A DNA stretch of 45,606 nt from Gammaproteobacteria bacterium. Its GTDB lineage: Bacteria; Pseudomonadota; Gammaproteobacteria; HK1. Both the position numbers and the translations under genes were made by a program. The DNA is taken from NCBI GenBank assembly GCA_022826505.1, contig JAJDUQ010000224.1, positions 1 to 45,606 of the forward strand, read 5' to 3'. Numbering within the stretch: position 1 is the stretch's first letter; each line of letters starts with the position of its first letter. Of this stretch, positions 35,939 to 43,861 are shown in pieces. The notes below the pieces were generated by a model, which worked only from the letters and a program-made list of their open reading frames with translations, was not told the origin of the DNA and made no database searches.

Positions 35939-37141
35939 ATGGCGATGATGGACCGGCGACGTTTTCTCGGTACGGGGGCGGGATTCACCGCGGGCCTCGT
36001 CGGGCTCGGCCCCGGCGGCGCCCGGTCCGAGGTGCCTCGCGTCCAGCGTTACGTCACCCTTGGGAACACCGGCCTGCGCGTGTCCGACATCTCGTTCGGG
36101 TCCAGCCGGTCGGCCGATCCGCGGCTCGTTCGCCACGCGGCGGCTCGCGGAATCACCTACTTCGACACCGCGGAGAGCTATCGGGGCGGCCGGGCGGAGG
36201 AGGCGATCGGCGAAGCGCTGCGGGGCGAGCGCGATCGCTACGTCATCGCCTCGAAGCACAAGGCGTGGGGCGGAGAGACGCGCGGTCAGATGATGTCCGC
36301 GCTCGAAGGGTCGCTGAGGCGACTTCGCATCGACTACGTCGACATCTATTTCAATCACGCCGTCAACGATCTTCGACGGTTGCAGAACCCCGAATGGGCG
36401 GAGTTCACGGACCGCGCGATCCGTGACGGCAAGATCCGCTTTCGCGGGATGTCGGGTCATGGCGGCTCCCTCGTCGAGTGCCTCGACTACGCGCTCGACC
36501 ACGACCTCGCCGATGTCATCCTCGTCGCCTGGAACTTCGCGCAGGACGTGAGCTTCTACGAGAAGCTGCGCGCGCAGCTCCACTTCGTGGCGCTTCAGCC
36601 CGAGCTCGGGCGGACCATCGAGCGGGCGAGTTCCAAAGGCGTCGGAGTGATTGCGATGAAGACCCTGATGGGTGCGCGCATCAACGACATGCGGCCCTTC
36701 GAGACGCACGGCGCCACCTTCTCGCAGGCCGCGTTCCGGTGGGTCCTGTCCAGCCCGCACGTCGACGGCCTCGTCGTCTCCATGACGAGCACTTCCGACA
36801 TCGACGAGTACGTCGCCGCCTCGGGCTCCGGTCCGGCCGGCGCGGCGGACATGCACCTGCTCGCACGCTACGCCGCTCTGCAGGGATCGCGGTACTGCCG
36901 GCATGCCTGCAATGCGTGCGAGGAAAGCTGTCCGGCCGGTGTCGAGATCCCGGAGGTGCTGCGGACCCGGATGTACGACGTCGACTATCGCGATCCGGGG
37001 CTTGCACGCGCCGACTACGCCGCGCTCGGTGCCGGGGCCGGCGCCTGTCTCGCGTGCGACGGAGCGCCATGCCTGAACGCCTGTCCAATCGGAATTCCGA
37101 TACCCGTGTTCACGCGGGACGCCGCGGCGCGGCTCGGTTGA
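35939..37141 (+). CDS. Tat-exported aldo/keto reductase with C-terminal 4Fe-4S motifs
   Basis: Protein of 400 residues. The N-terminus MDRRRFLGTGAGFTAGL is a twin-arginine signal, so it is exported folded. An aldo/keto reductase barrel follows, with the tetrad Asp76, Tyr81 (FDTAESY), Lys106 (ASKHK) and His140 (YFNHAVND). The tail has two four-Cys clusters: C320-x3-C324-x2-C327-x3-C331-P and C370-x2-C373-x4-C378-x3-C382-P, of ferredoxin type. This layout fits the group of AKR-ferredoxin proteins. Export of a usually NADPH-dependent enzyme is odd, and electrons may come through the clusters. The start could also be 35945 or 35948. Confidence 0.83.
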   Translation: MAMMDRRRFLGTGAGFTAGLVGLGPGGARSEVPRVQRYVTLGNTGLRVSDISFGSSRSADPRLVRHAAARGITYFDTAESYRGGRAEEAIGEALRGERDRYVIASKHKAWGGETRGQMMSALEGSLRRLRIDYVDIYFNHAVNDLRRLQNPEWAEFTDRAIRDGKIRFRGMSGHGGSLVECLDYALDHDLADVILVAWNFAQDVSFYEKLRAQLHFVALQPELGRTIERASSKGVGVIAMKTLMGARINDMRPFETHGATFSQAAFRWVLSSPHVDGLVVSMTSTSDIDEYVAASGSGPAGAADMHLLARYAALQGSRYCRHACNACEESCPAGVEIPEVLRTRMYDVDYRDPGLARADYAALGAGAGACLACDGAPCLNACPIGIPIPVFTRDAAARLG

Positions 37142-37304
37142 ATGACTCGCCGGGTGTCACCGCCGTCCCGCCCGCCGGCTTCTCTCGTTGCCCCGCCGCG
37201 TATTCCCGGCGACACGGCAACGCCAATGCAATGACCGACCCACCGTCCATAGCCGCATCGCGCCGCCTCCGAGTCGACTTCCGAGTGTGCCGCGCAGACC
37301 GGCC

Positions 37305-37694
37305 ATGACCGTCTTCCTCGCCCATTTCCTGTTCGTCCTCGCCGCATGGACGGTGGTCATCAAGTACCTGTTCCCGATTGCCTGGGCGCTCGCCCATGGA
37401 CTTGCGCCGTCGACGCACGTCTACCTCGATTTCTGGCCGATCGCGCACGTCTGGCTCGGCTGGGCTCTGCTCGTGCGCCCACGCTACACCTATGCGCTCG
37501 CGCTCGCGGTTTCCGTCCTCGAAATCGGAATCGTGGTGACGAAGTTCGTCCTGTTCCTCGGTGACCCCGAGTGGACCATCTGGACCACGAACTGGTTCGT
37601 CAACAAGCTGTTCGTGCTCGGCTGCTTCTGCCTGATGCTGGGGCATCTGCTGGCTAGGCGGGAGGACTACACGCCGCGGAACGTGCCGGCTTGA
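37305..37694 (+). CDS. Small multi-pass membrane protein of unknown function
   Basis: Protein of 129 residues with about four hydrophobic helices: FLAHFLFVLAAWTVVIKYLF, WPIAHVWLGWALLV, YALALAVSVLEIGIVVTKFVLFL and FVNKLFVLGCFCLMLGHLLA. No domain recognised. It follows the Fe-S aldo/keto reductase by 163 bp in the same orientation and might be a membrane partner for it, but nothing in the sequence proves that. The ATG at 37305 begins the first helix; the open frame upstream has no features. Confidence 0.65.
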   Translation: MTVFLAHFLFVLAAWTVVIKYLFPIAWALAHGLAPSTHVYLDFWPIAHVWLGWALLVRPRYTYALALAVSVLEIGIVVTKFVLFLGDPEWTIWTTNWFVNKLFVLGCFCLMLGHLLARREDYTPRNVPA

Positions 37695-37978
37695 GTCGAC
37701 AACTTCTCCGAACGAGTTCACGGCCAGACCTGATGATGCTCGCCACGGACACCGCCGGAACAATCGCAGTCGGCGCGCATTTCGTCATTCTCGGCGGCTT
37801 TGTTCATGGAAATTCCGTTCATGCCGATTCGCTCTTCGAGCGCTGACGATACGGATTCGGCGCGTCCGTCGAAGTCCGTACGGCGCCCGGGAAAATCGCC
37901 CTTGTGGAGCCTTCGAAGCACACATTAATCTTCGCGCTTCCCGGGACCTTGTCGCCAACGTCACGAGGGAGTCATCTC
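37695..37978. other. Intergenic region before the selenoprotein gene
   Basis: No supported gene; it is AT-richer than the coding flanks. A 67-residue open frame on the minus strand shows no coding character. A promoter candidate lies near the 3' end. Confidence 0.4.
37902..37931 (+). promoter_or_regulatory. Candidate promoter of the selenoprotein gene
   Basis: TTGTGG (37902-37907), an 18-bp spacer and TAATCT (37926-37931) in an AT-richer patch, about 47 bp before the ATG at 37979. The matches are partial (3/6 and 4/6). Confidence 0.35.
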
Positions 37979-38899
37979 ATGTCCAGGCCGCCGGTCGACT
38001 ACATCGAACGCACGAGGGAGCAGTACAGCGCACTCGGCTATCCGCCTTACAAGTGGGTCCACAACGAGGACGTTCCTCCGTTCGAGCCCGTCTCGAAACC
38101 GCTCGCGGAGTCGCGGATCGGGCTGATTGCTTCCGGGGGGATCTATCGCGAAGGTCAAATCGCGTTTCACTACCGCGACGACATCAGCTACCGGATCATT
38201 CCCGCAGACTGCGAGATGTCCGCGCTTCGGGCGACGCACTTCGCCTACGACGTCACCGATGCCCGTTCCGACCCGAACGTGGTGTTCCCGCTGGAAACGC
38301 TGCGCGCGGAGGCGCGCGAAAGGGGCATCGGAGAGATCGCCCCGAACGCATACACGTTCATGGGCGGCATCTACTCGGTGCGCAAGGTACGCGACCGTCT
38401 CGCCCCGGCACTCGCGGAGCGCATGGAGGAGGACGCGGTCGACGTGGTACTCCTCGTCCCCGCCTGACCGGTGTGCCATCAGTCCGTGGGACTGATCGCA
38501 CGAGAGATCGAAGGACGCGGAATCCCGACCATCTCCATGTCGAGCGCGTATTCGATCACCGAGGCGGTCCGTCCGCCTCGGGCGGTGTACCTGGACTTTC
38601 CGCTCGGGCACACTGCCGGCAAGCCTCGCGATGCAGCGCTGCAACGGCGGGTGCTGCGCGACACGCTGGAAGCGCTCGTCGCCATCGACACCCCGGGGAC
38701 GATCCGCCGGCTGCCGTACCGGTGGGCCGATGACGACGCCTGGAAGGACTCCGTGATGCGCCCGGGACTCGACGGGTCGAGCGAGGACGATCGCGTCGAG
38801 CGGCATCCCGACCCGCAGTACCAGTGCGAGGAGGACCGGATTGCGGCCGAAGCCGCATACGAGCGCGAGGGGTGCCCGAGCTGCGTGTTCCTCGAGTGA
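37979..38899 (+). CDS. Selenocysteine-containing GrdB/PrdB-family protein (TGA read-through)
   Basis: Predicted selenoprotein of 306 residues of the glycine/sarcosine/betaine/D-proline reductase selenoprotein B family. The first part (VDYIERTREQYSALGYPPYKW, IGLIASGGIYREGQIAFHY, TFMGGIYSVRKV, VDVVLLVPA) ends at an in-frame TGA at 38465-38467. The same frame then continues PVCHQSVGLIAREIEGRGIP, LDFPLGHTAGKP and YRWADDDAWKDSV to a stop at 38897. Sec163 sits in Sec-Pro-Val-Cys166, and a second pair, Cys299-x2-Cys302, is near the C-terminus. A SECIS-like hairpin follows the TGA. The ATG at 37979 has GAGGGAG upstream. The window has no PrdA/GrdE partner, so the reaction is unknown; a thiol/selenol redox or reductive cleavage step is inferred. 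Alternative: a nonsense mutation. Confidence 0.85.
38465..38467 (+). other. In-frame TGA, predicted selenocysteine codon 163
   Basis: The triplets run GTC CCC GCC TGA CCG GTG TGC CAT. The frame is open for 162 codons before and 143 after this TGA, and both sides encode the same family. From memory many homologues have Cys or Sec here. Confidence 0.82.
38473..38501 (+). promoter_or_regulatory. Bacterial SECIS element
   Basis: Stem-loop starting 5 nt after the TGA: GTGC (38473-38476) pairs with GCAC (38498-38501), then a C-C mismatch, then ATCAGTCC (38478-38485) pairs with GGACTGAT (38489-38496), with apical loop GTG. The loop begins 18 nt after the TGA and exposes a G-U, which is the spacing and loop content recognised by SelB in E. 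coli fdhF-type elements. It lies within the coding region, as bacterial SECIS elements do. Confidence 0.8.
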
Positions 38900-39078
38900 C
38901 GATTCGGTTCGAGATCGCCACCGGGCGGCCCGGTCCCATGACGCATTCGCCGGGCGAGGAGGATGGAGCGAATCCGATGCGGAGGGTGCCCGATGGATTC
39001 GATAGCGGAACTCGCGCCGAAATCCCATCCGTCACGGCAGCGCGGGCGAACATGTGCTGCACACCAGGGGAGAGAGCA

Positions 39079-40722
39079 ATGCAGCACGCAAAGATCCGAA
39101 CGAGGCTGTCCGTTGCCGGCAGGGCGCTGGCCGTGGCGCTGGCCATCGCGGCGGCCGGGCAGGTGCGGGCCGCCGGAACCCACCCGGCCACCGGCGAGAA
39201 GCTGGCGGACGACCAGACCTTCACCTATCGGCTGCTCGATCAGTTCCCCACGCTCGATCCGCAGCTCAACCAGGAAACCGCCGGGTTCCACGTCATCCGC
39301 GATCTCTTCGAAGGCCTGCTGAACCAGGACGCGAAGGGGAACCTCGTCCCCGGGGTGGCCACCGGCTACGCCGCCACCGACGGCAACACCACCTACACCT
39401 TCACCCTGCGCGAGAACGCCCGGTGGTCGAACGGCGATCCGGTGACCGCGCACGACTTCGTCTACGCCTGGAGGCGCGCGGTCGACCCCGCGACGGCTTC
39501 GCCCTACGGCTGGTATCTGGAGCTCACCGAGATGGTGAACGCGAAGGAGATCCTGGCCGGGAGCGAGCCGCCCTCGAAGCTGGGCGTGCGGGCGCTCGAC
39601 GACCACACGCTGGAGGTGAGGCTGAACACGCCGCTCCCCTACTTCCCGGCGATGACGACCTACGCCACCCTGTTTCCCGCGCACCGCGCCACCATCGAGG
39701 CGCACGGCGCGGACTGGACCGCGCCCGGCAACATGGTCTCGAACGGCGCCTACACGCTCGAGGAGGTGGTGCTGAACGAGTATCACACGCGGGTGAAGAA
39801 TCCGTCGTACTGGGATGCCGGCGCCGTGATCATCGAGAAGGTCACCGGACTCGTGATCAACGACTCGAACCAGGCGCTCACCCGGTATCGCGCCGGTGAG
39901 CTCGATCATCTCGACAGCCTTCCCCCCGGCCAGTACCCGGCGCTCGAGAAGGAACTGCCCGACCAGGCCACCAGCGTCCCGCGCCTGTGCTCCTACTACT
40001 ACGCCATCAACCACACCGCGAGCGGCAATCCCGCCCTGCACGACGTGCGGGTGCGCAAGGCGCTCGGCATGGCCGTCGACCGCGACGTGATCGTCAACCA
40101 GGTGCTCAAGGGCGGCCAATGGCCGGCCTACAACTTCACCCACCTCAAGACGGCCGGGTTCACGATGCCAGACATCGCATACGGCAAGCTCAGCCAGACC
40201 GAGCGGGACGCCGAGGCCAGGCGGCTGATGGCGGAATCCGGTGTCGAGAACCTGAAGCTCGAGCTCATCTACAACACCTCCGAGAGCCACAAGCAGATTG
40301 CCACCGTGATCGGTCAGATGTGGAAGCAGAAGCTGGGGGTCGAGACGGAGCTTGCGAATTTCGAGTGGAAGACCTACCTCGGCATTCGCCGCAACCAGGA
40401 GTTCGACGTGGCCCGCTCCGCGTGGTGCGGCGACTACAACGAGGCGTCGACGTTCCTCGATCTGCTCACCACCACCCACGGATCGAACGCGGGCAAGTAC
40501 TCGAATCCGAAGGTGGACGAGTTGATGCGCGCTTCGAAGACGGCGGAGAATCCCGACGCGATCTACGGCGAGGTCGAGCGGATCCTGGCCGATGACATGG
40601 CCATCATTCCGATCTACCACTATGCCAACACCTTCCTCCTGTCCGCCGACATCAAGGGGTGGCCCTACGACAACGTGGAGAACAACTGGTATTCGCGGAA
40701 CCTCTATCGCGTCGCGCGCTGA
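39079..40722 (+). CDS. oppA: Oligopeptide ABC substrate-binding protein, OppA-like
   Basis: Periplasmic receptor of 547 residues (E. coli OppA 543). The signal peptide LSVAGRALAVALAIAAAGQVRA precedes the SBP_bac_5 fold: FTYRLLDQFPTLDPQLNQET, FEGLLNQDAKGNLVPGVATGY, YTFTLRENARWSNGDPVTAHDFVYAWRRAVDP, LRLNTPLPYF-type and a tail ending WYSRNLYRVAR. The close match to OppA rather than DppA is in the WRRAVDP region and C-terminus. The ATG at 39079 has GGGGAGAGAG upstream. First gene of the opp operon, 179 bp after the selenoprotein. Confidence 0.92.
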   Translation: MQHAKIRTRLSVAGRALAVALAIAAAGQVRAAGTHPATGEKLADDQTFTYRLLDQFPTLDPQLNQETAGFHVIRDLFEGLLNQDAKGNLVPGVATGYAATDGNTTYTFTLRENARWSNGDPVTAHDFVYAWRRAVDPATASPYGWYLELTEMVNAKEILAGSEPPSKLGVRALDDHTLEVRLNTPLPYFPAMTTYATLFPAHRATIEAHGADWTAPGNMVSNGAYTLEEVVLNEYHTRVKNPSYWDAGAVIIEKVTGLVINDSNQALTRYRAGELDHLDSLPPGQYPALEKELPDQATSVPRLCSYYYAINHTASGNPALHDVRVRKALGMAVDRDVIVNQVLKGGQWPAYNFTHLKTAGFTMPDIAYGKLSQTERDAEARRLMAESGVENLKLELIYNTSESHKQIATVIGQMWKQKLGVETELANFEWKTYLGIRRNQEFDVARSAWCGDYNEASTFLDLLTTTHGSNAGKYSNPKVDELMRASKTAENPDAIYGEVERILADDMAIIPIYHYANTFLLSADIKGWPYDNVENNWYSRNLYRVAR

Positions 40723-40723
40723 A

Positions 40724-40810
40724 CGCGGCCGGCCGCGCCCGTCGTGCGCCGGCGCATTGGAGTCCGGTTGACGAGTGCACGTGAGGCGAGCGCCCACGAA
40801 TCCATGGGCG
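40724..40810 (+). promoter_or_regulatory. Inverted repeats between oppA and oppB
   Basis: Three short inverted repeats in the 129-bp gap: CGCGGCCGGCCGCG (40724-40737), TGCGCCGGCGCA (40745-40756), and CGCCCA with TGGGCG (40791-40796 and 40805-40810, 8-nt loop). The placement after the binding-protein gene matches the two other importers in the window. At 40817 a 14-mer shared with position 275 follows. Confidence 0.5.
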
Positions 40811-40851
40811 TTGAGCGAACACGGATGCGCCTCCGCGTGCCGGGGTGACCG

Positions 40852-41775
40852 ATGACTGCCTACCTCCTCAAGCGGCTCGCGGTCGCGATACCGACGCTGT
40901 TGATCCTCATCGTCGTTTCCTATCTGGTGATGGCGGCCGCGCCCGGCGGGCCGTTCGACACCGAGCGTGCGCTTCCGCCCGAAGTCATGGCCAACCTGGA
41001 GCGCGCGTACGGTCTCGACCGGCCGCTTGCCGTGCAAATCTGGCGTTACGTCGTCTCCATCGTGACCGAGTTCGATTTCGGGCCGTCGTTCCGCTACACG
41101 GATCAGACCGTCAACGAGATCATCGCCCAGGGCTTCCCGGTCACCCTCACCTACGGCGCCTGGTCCTTCGCGGTGGCGGTCCTGGTGGGGGTGACGCTCG
41201 GCATCGCCGCCGCCGTCCACCACAACTCCGTTCTCGACTACCTGGCGGTGGGGGTCTCGATCGGCGCCCAGGTGCTGCCGAACTTCGTCATGGCGCCGAT
41301 CCTCACCCTGATCTTCACGCTGTGGCTGGGCTGGCTGCCGGGAGGCGGGTGGCAGGGCGGGCAGTGGATGTACGTGGTCATGCCGGTCATCGCGCTCTCG
41401 ACGTCGTTCATGGCCTCCATCGCGCGCCTCACCCGGTCCTCGATGCTGGAGGTGCTGAACGCGCCCTTCATCCGCACCGCCCGCGCCAAGGGACTGCCCC
41501 GGCGGCGGTTGGTGTTCGGTCACGCGCTCAAGCCGGCGATGCTGCCGGTGATCTCGTATCTCGGTCCGGCCTTCGTCGGCATGATCACCGGCTCGGTGGT
41601 GATCGACGTCTTCTTCGCCACCGGCGGCATCGGGCAGTTCTTCGTCAACTCGGCCCTGAGCCGCGACTATCCGGTCATCCTCGGCATCACCATCCTGACC
41701 GGTGCGCTGACCATCCTCTTCAACCTCGTGGTCGATCTCCTGTACGCGTGGATCGACCCCCGGATCCGGTACTGA
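40852..41775 (+). CDS. oppB: Oligopeptide ABC permease OppB
   Basis: Inner-membrane permease of 307 residues with about six helices. The N-terminus MTAYLLKRLAVAIPTLLILIVVSYLVM and the extracytoplasmic RALPPEV region with LERAYGLDRPL are OppB/DppB hallmarks; the EAA loop is IRTARAKGLPRRRLVFGHALKPAMLPV. The ATG at 40852 follows GGGGTGACCG. It pairs with OppC; the stop is 4 bp from the oppC start. Confidence 0.92.
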   Translation: MTAYLLKRLAVAIPTLLILIVVSYLVMAAAPGGPFDTERALPPEVMANLERAYGLDRPLAVQIWRYVVSIVTEFDFGPSFRYTDQTVNEIIAQGFPVTLTYGAWSFAVAVLVGVTLGIAAAVHHNSVLDYLAVGVSIGAQVLPNFVMAPILTLIFTLWLGWLPGGGWQGGQWMYVVMPVIALSTSFMASIARLTRSSMLEVLNAPFIRTARAKGLPRRRLVFGHALKPAMLPVISYLGPAFVGMITGSVVIDVFFATGGIGQFFVNSALSRDYPVILGITILTGALTILFNLVVDLLYAWIDPRIRY

Positions 41776-41779
41776 GCAG

Positions 41780-42706
41780 ATGGCGCCGCTCTTCGGACGA
41801 CGCACGGTGCGGGCACTGGCCGGCCCCGATGCCGCTCGCGACGGCCGCTCGCTCTGGCAGGACGCCCGCACCCGCTTCCTGCGCAACCGCGCCGCGGTGG
41901 CGAGCCTCGTCGCGCTCGCGCTGATCGCGGCCTTCGCGCTCCTCGGCGACCTGGTGGCGGCGTGGTCCAACGAGGAGATCGACTGGTCGATGCTCGGCAG
42001 TGTCGCCGAGAAGGGGGCCCCGTCGCTCGCGAACGGCCACTGGTTCGGCGTGGACGAGCTGGGGCGCGACTTGTTCGCCCGCACCGTGCAGGGGACGCGC
42101 ATCTCGTTGATGGTCGGCGTGGTGGGCGCCCTGATCGCTGTGATCGTCGGCACTCTCTACGGCGCCGTCGCGGGCTACTTCGGCGGGCGGCTCGACAGCG
42201 TGATGATGCGCATCGTCGACGTGCTGATGTCCATTCCCTACATGTTCGTGCTGATCCTGTTCATGGTGGTCTTCGGCCGCTCGATCCTGATGCTGTTCAT
42301 CGGCATCGGTCTCATAAGCTGGCTCGACATGGCCCGGATCGTCCGAGGGCAGACGCTCGGCATCAGGAACCGGGAGTACGTCGAGGCCGCGGTGGCGATG
42401 GGTGTGCGGCCTGCGAGGATCATCCTGCGCCACGTCGTTCCCAACCTGCTGGGGGTGGTCATCGTCTATGCCACGCTGCTGGTCCCCTCGATGATCATCT
42501 ACGAGAGCTTCATCAACTTCCTCGGCCTCGGCGTGCAGGAGCCCGACACGAGCTGGGGGGCGCTCATCAACGCAGGCGCCGGCCAGATGCAGTACGGCAC
42601 GCTGTGGCAGCTTCTCTTTCCGCTCTTCTTCTTCGTCGTCACCCTGTTCTCGTTCTTCTTCATCGGCGACGGGCTGCGCGACGCGCTCGACCCCAAGGAC
42701 CGGTGA
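41780..42706 (+). CDS. oppC: Oligopeptide ABC permease OppC
   Basis: Permease of 308 residues. The N-terminal cytoplasmic helix LWQDARTRFLRNRAAVASLV is typical of OppC; HWFGVDELGRDLFARTVQGTR follows, then the EAA loop EYVEAAVAMGVRPARIILRHVVPNL and FLGLGVQEPDTSWGALI. It completes the pore with OppB; the oppD start is 3 bp downstream. Confidence 0.92.
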   Translation: MAPLFGRRTVRALAGPDAARDGRSLWQDARTRFLRNRAAVASLVALALIAAFALLGDLVAAWSNEEIDWSMLGSVAEKGAPSLANGHWFGVDELGRDLFARTVQGTRISLMVGVVGALIAVIVGTLYGAVAGYFGGRLDSVMMRIVDVLMSIPYMFVLILFMVVFGRSILMLFIGIGLISWLDMARIVRGQTLGIRNREYVEAAVAMGVRPARIILRHVVPNLLGVVIVYATLLVPSMIIYESFINFLGLGVQEPDTSWGALINAGAGQMQYGTLWQLLFPLFFFVVTLFSFFFIGDGLRDALDPKDR

Positions 42707-42709
42707 GCC

Positions 42710-43696
42710 ATGGCCGTGTTGCGGGTAAGCGATCTCGGCGTGTCGTTCGAGACCCCCGACGGTACGGTGCACGCGGTCAACGGCGTCGACCTCGAGGTGG
42801 AGGCGGGCCGCGCTCTCGCCGTGGTGGGCGAGAGCGGCTCCGGCAAGAGCCAGATCATGCTCGCCATCATGGGACTGCTCGCGCCCAACGGCACCGCCAC
42901 CGGCTCGGTGGAGCTCGAGCGCACCGAGCTCATCGGTCTCGACGAGGCCGCGCTCAACCGGATTCGCGCGAGCCGCATCGCCATGGTCTTCCAGGACCCG
43001 ATGACCGCGCTCAATCCCTACATGCGCATTTCGGCTCAGATGACGGAGGTGCTGACCCTGCACCGGGGCATGAGCCGGGGCGAGGCGCTGGCCGAGTCGG
43101 TCCGGCTGCTCGATGCGATGGAGGTGCCGGAGGCGAGGAAGCGGATCGGCATGTATCCGCACGAGTTCTCCGGCGGGATGCGCCAGCGCGTGCTGATCGC
43201 GATGGCGCTGCTGTGCCGCCCGCGCGTGCTCATCGCCGACGAGCCGACCACCGCGCTCGACGTCACCGTGCAGTCCCGGATCATGCGGCTGCTTGCCGAG
43301 GTACGGGCCGAGCTCGGCACCGCCGTCATCCTGGTCACCCACGACGTGGGCGTCGTGGCGGGAAGCTGCGACGAGATGGTCGTGCTGTACGGCGGCCGGG
43401 TGATGGAGAGCGGCCCGGTGGATCGAATCTTCGCCGAGGCCCGCCATCCCTATACGCGGGCATTGCTGGAGGCGGTGCCGCGTCTGGACCGGGATGACGA
43501 GAGTCTGCCGGCCATTCCCGGTGATCCGCCGAGCATGAACCGCCTGCCTGCGGGCTGTCCCTTTGCCGCGCGCTGTCCGAGGGTCATCGATCGGTGTCAC
43601 CGCGAGCTGCCGGCCCTCGTGACCGGCGGGCCGAATCACCTGATCGCGTGCCACCGGACCGCGGAATCAACGAGGCACGACGACCGTGCGCGATGA
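42710..43696 (+). CDS. oppD: Oligopeptide ABC ATPase OppD
   Basis: ATPase of 328 residues: Walker [10 protein letters not shown]-loop [16 protein letters not shown], signature [16 protein letters not shown], Walker [13 protein letters not shown], switch His in THDVGVV, and the Opp/Dpp C-terminal domain with [14 protein letters not shown], which in relatives binds a 4Fe-4S cluster. The start at 42710 is 3 bp after oppC. It drives transport together with OppF. Confidence 0.92.
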   Translation: MAVLRVSDLGVSFETPDGTVHAVNGVDLEVEAGRALAVVGESGSGKSQIMLAIMGLLAPNGTATGSVELERTELIGLDEAALNRIRASRIAMVFQDPMTALNPYMRISAQMTEVLTLHRGMSRGEALAESVRLLDAMEVPEARKRIGMYPHEFSGGMRQRVLIAMALLCRPRVLIADEPTTALDVTVQSRIMRLLAEVRAELGTAVILVTHDVGVVAGSCDEMVVLYGGRVMESGPVDRIFAEARHPYTRALLEAVPRLDRDDESLPAIPGDPPSMNRLPAGCPFAARCPRVIDRCHRELPALVTGGPNHLIACHRTAESTRHDDRAR

Positions 43697-43831
43697 CACG
43701 TTCCTTGTTCGAGAACCCGCGAACGCAATCGTCCTGCCGGCAGCGGGCCGCGGGACGTCGTCAGTCCGCGCAGGCGGATCACCCACGCACGCGGCATGTA
43801 GGCCCAGGTACGGACCGATCCTGCGCCGGTG

Positions 43832-43851
43832 CGAGTCGAATCCCCGACTCG
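43832..43851 (+). promoter_or_regulatory. Hairpin next to the oppF ribosome binding site
   Basis: CGAGTCG (43832-43838) and CGACTCG (43845-43851), loop AATCCC, ending at the GAGG that precedes the oppF ATG. It may limit oppF translation. Confidence 0.4.
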
Positions 43852-43861
43852 AGGCAGCGGC

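Noticed and set aside
37718..37921. Open frame of 67 codons on the minus strand in the gap before the selenoprotein
   Set aside because: No Shine-Dalgarno, no homology recognised and no coding-like composition; it also overlaps the likely promoter.
37979..38467. Reading the PrdB-like gene as a pseudogene with a nonsense mutation
   Set aside because: The downstream part stays open in the same frame with preserved family sequence, and a well-placed SECIS hairpin directly follows the TGA. It remains the main alternative until sel genes are found.
40724..40737. Intrinsic terminator after oppA
   Set aside because: GC-only palindrome without a T-run, and the opp genes continue directly, so full termination is unlikely; kept as an attenuator or stabiliser candidate.
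38479..42153. Open frame of 1224 codons on the minus strand
   Set aside because: It lies antisense to the selenoprotein, oppA, oppB and oppC; its translation is Arg/His/Gly-rich without motifs. Long antisense frames are common in high-GC DNA.
43828..43856. GTGCGAGTCGAATCCCCGACTC resembling a tRNA T-arm when read in pieces
   Set aside because: The stem is 7 bp with a 6-nt AATCCC loop, not 5 bp with TTCRANT; no acceptor or anticodon arm is found around it.
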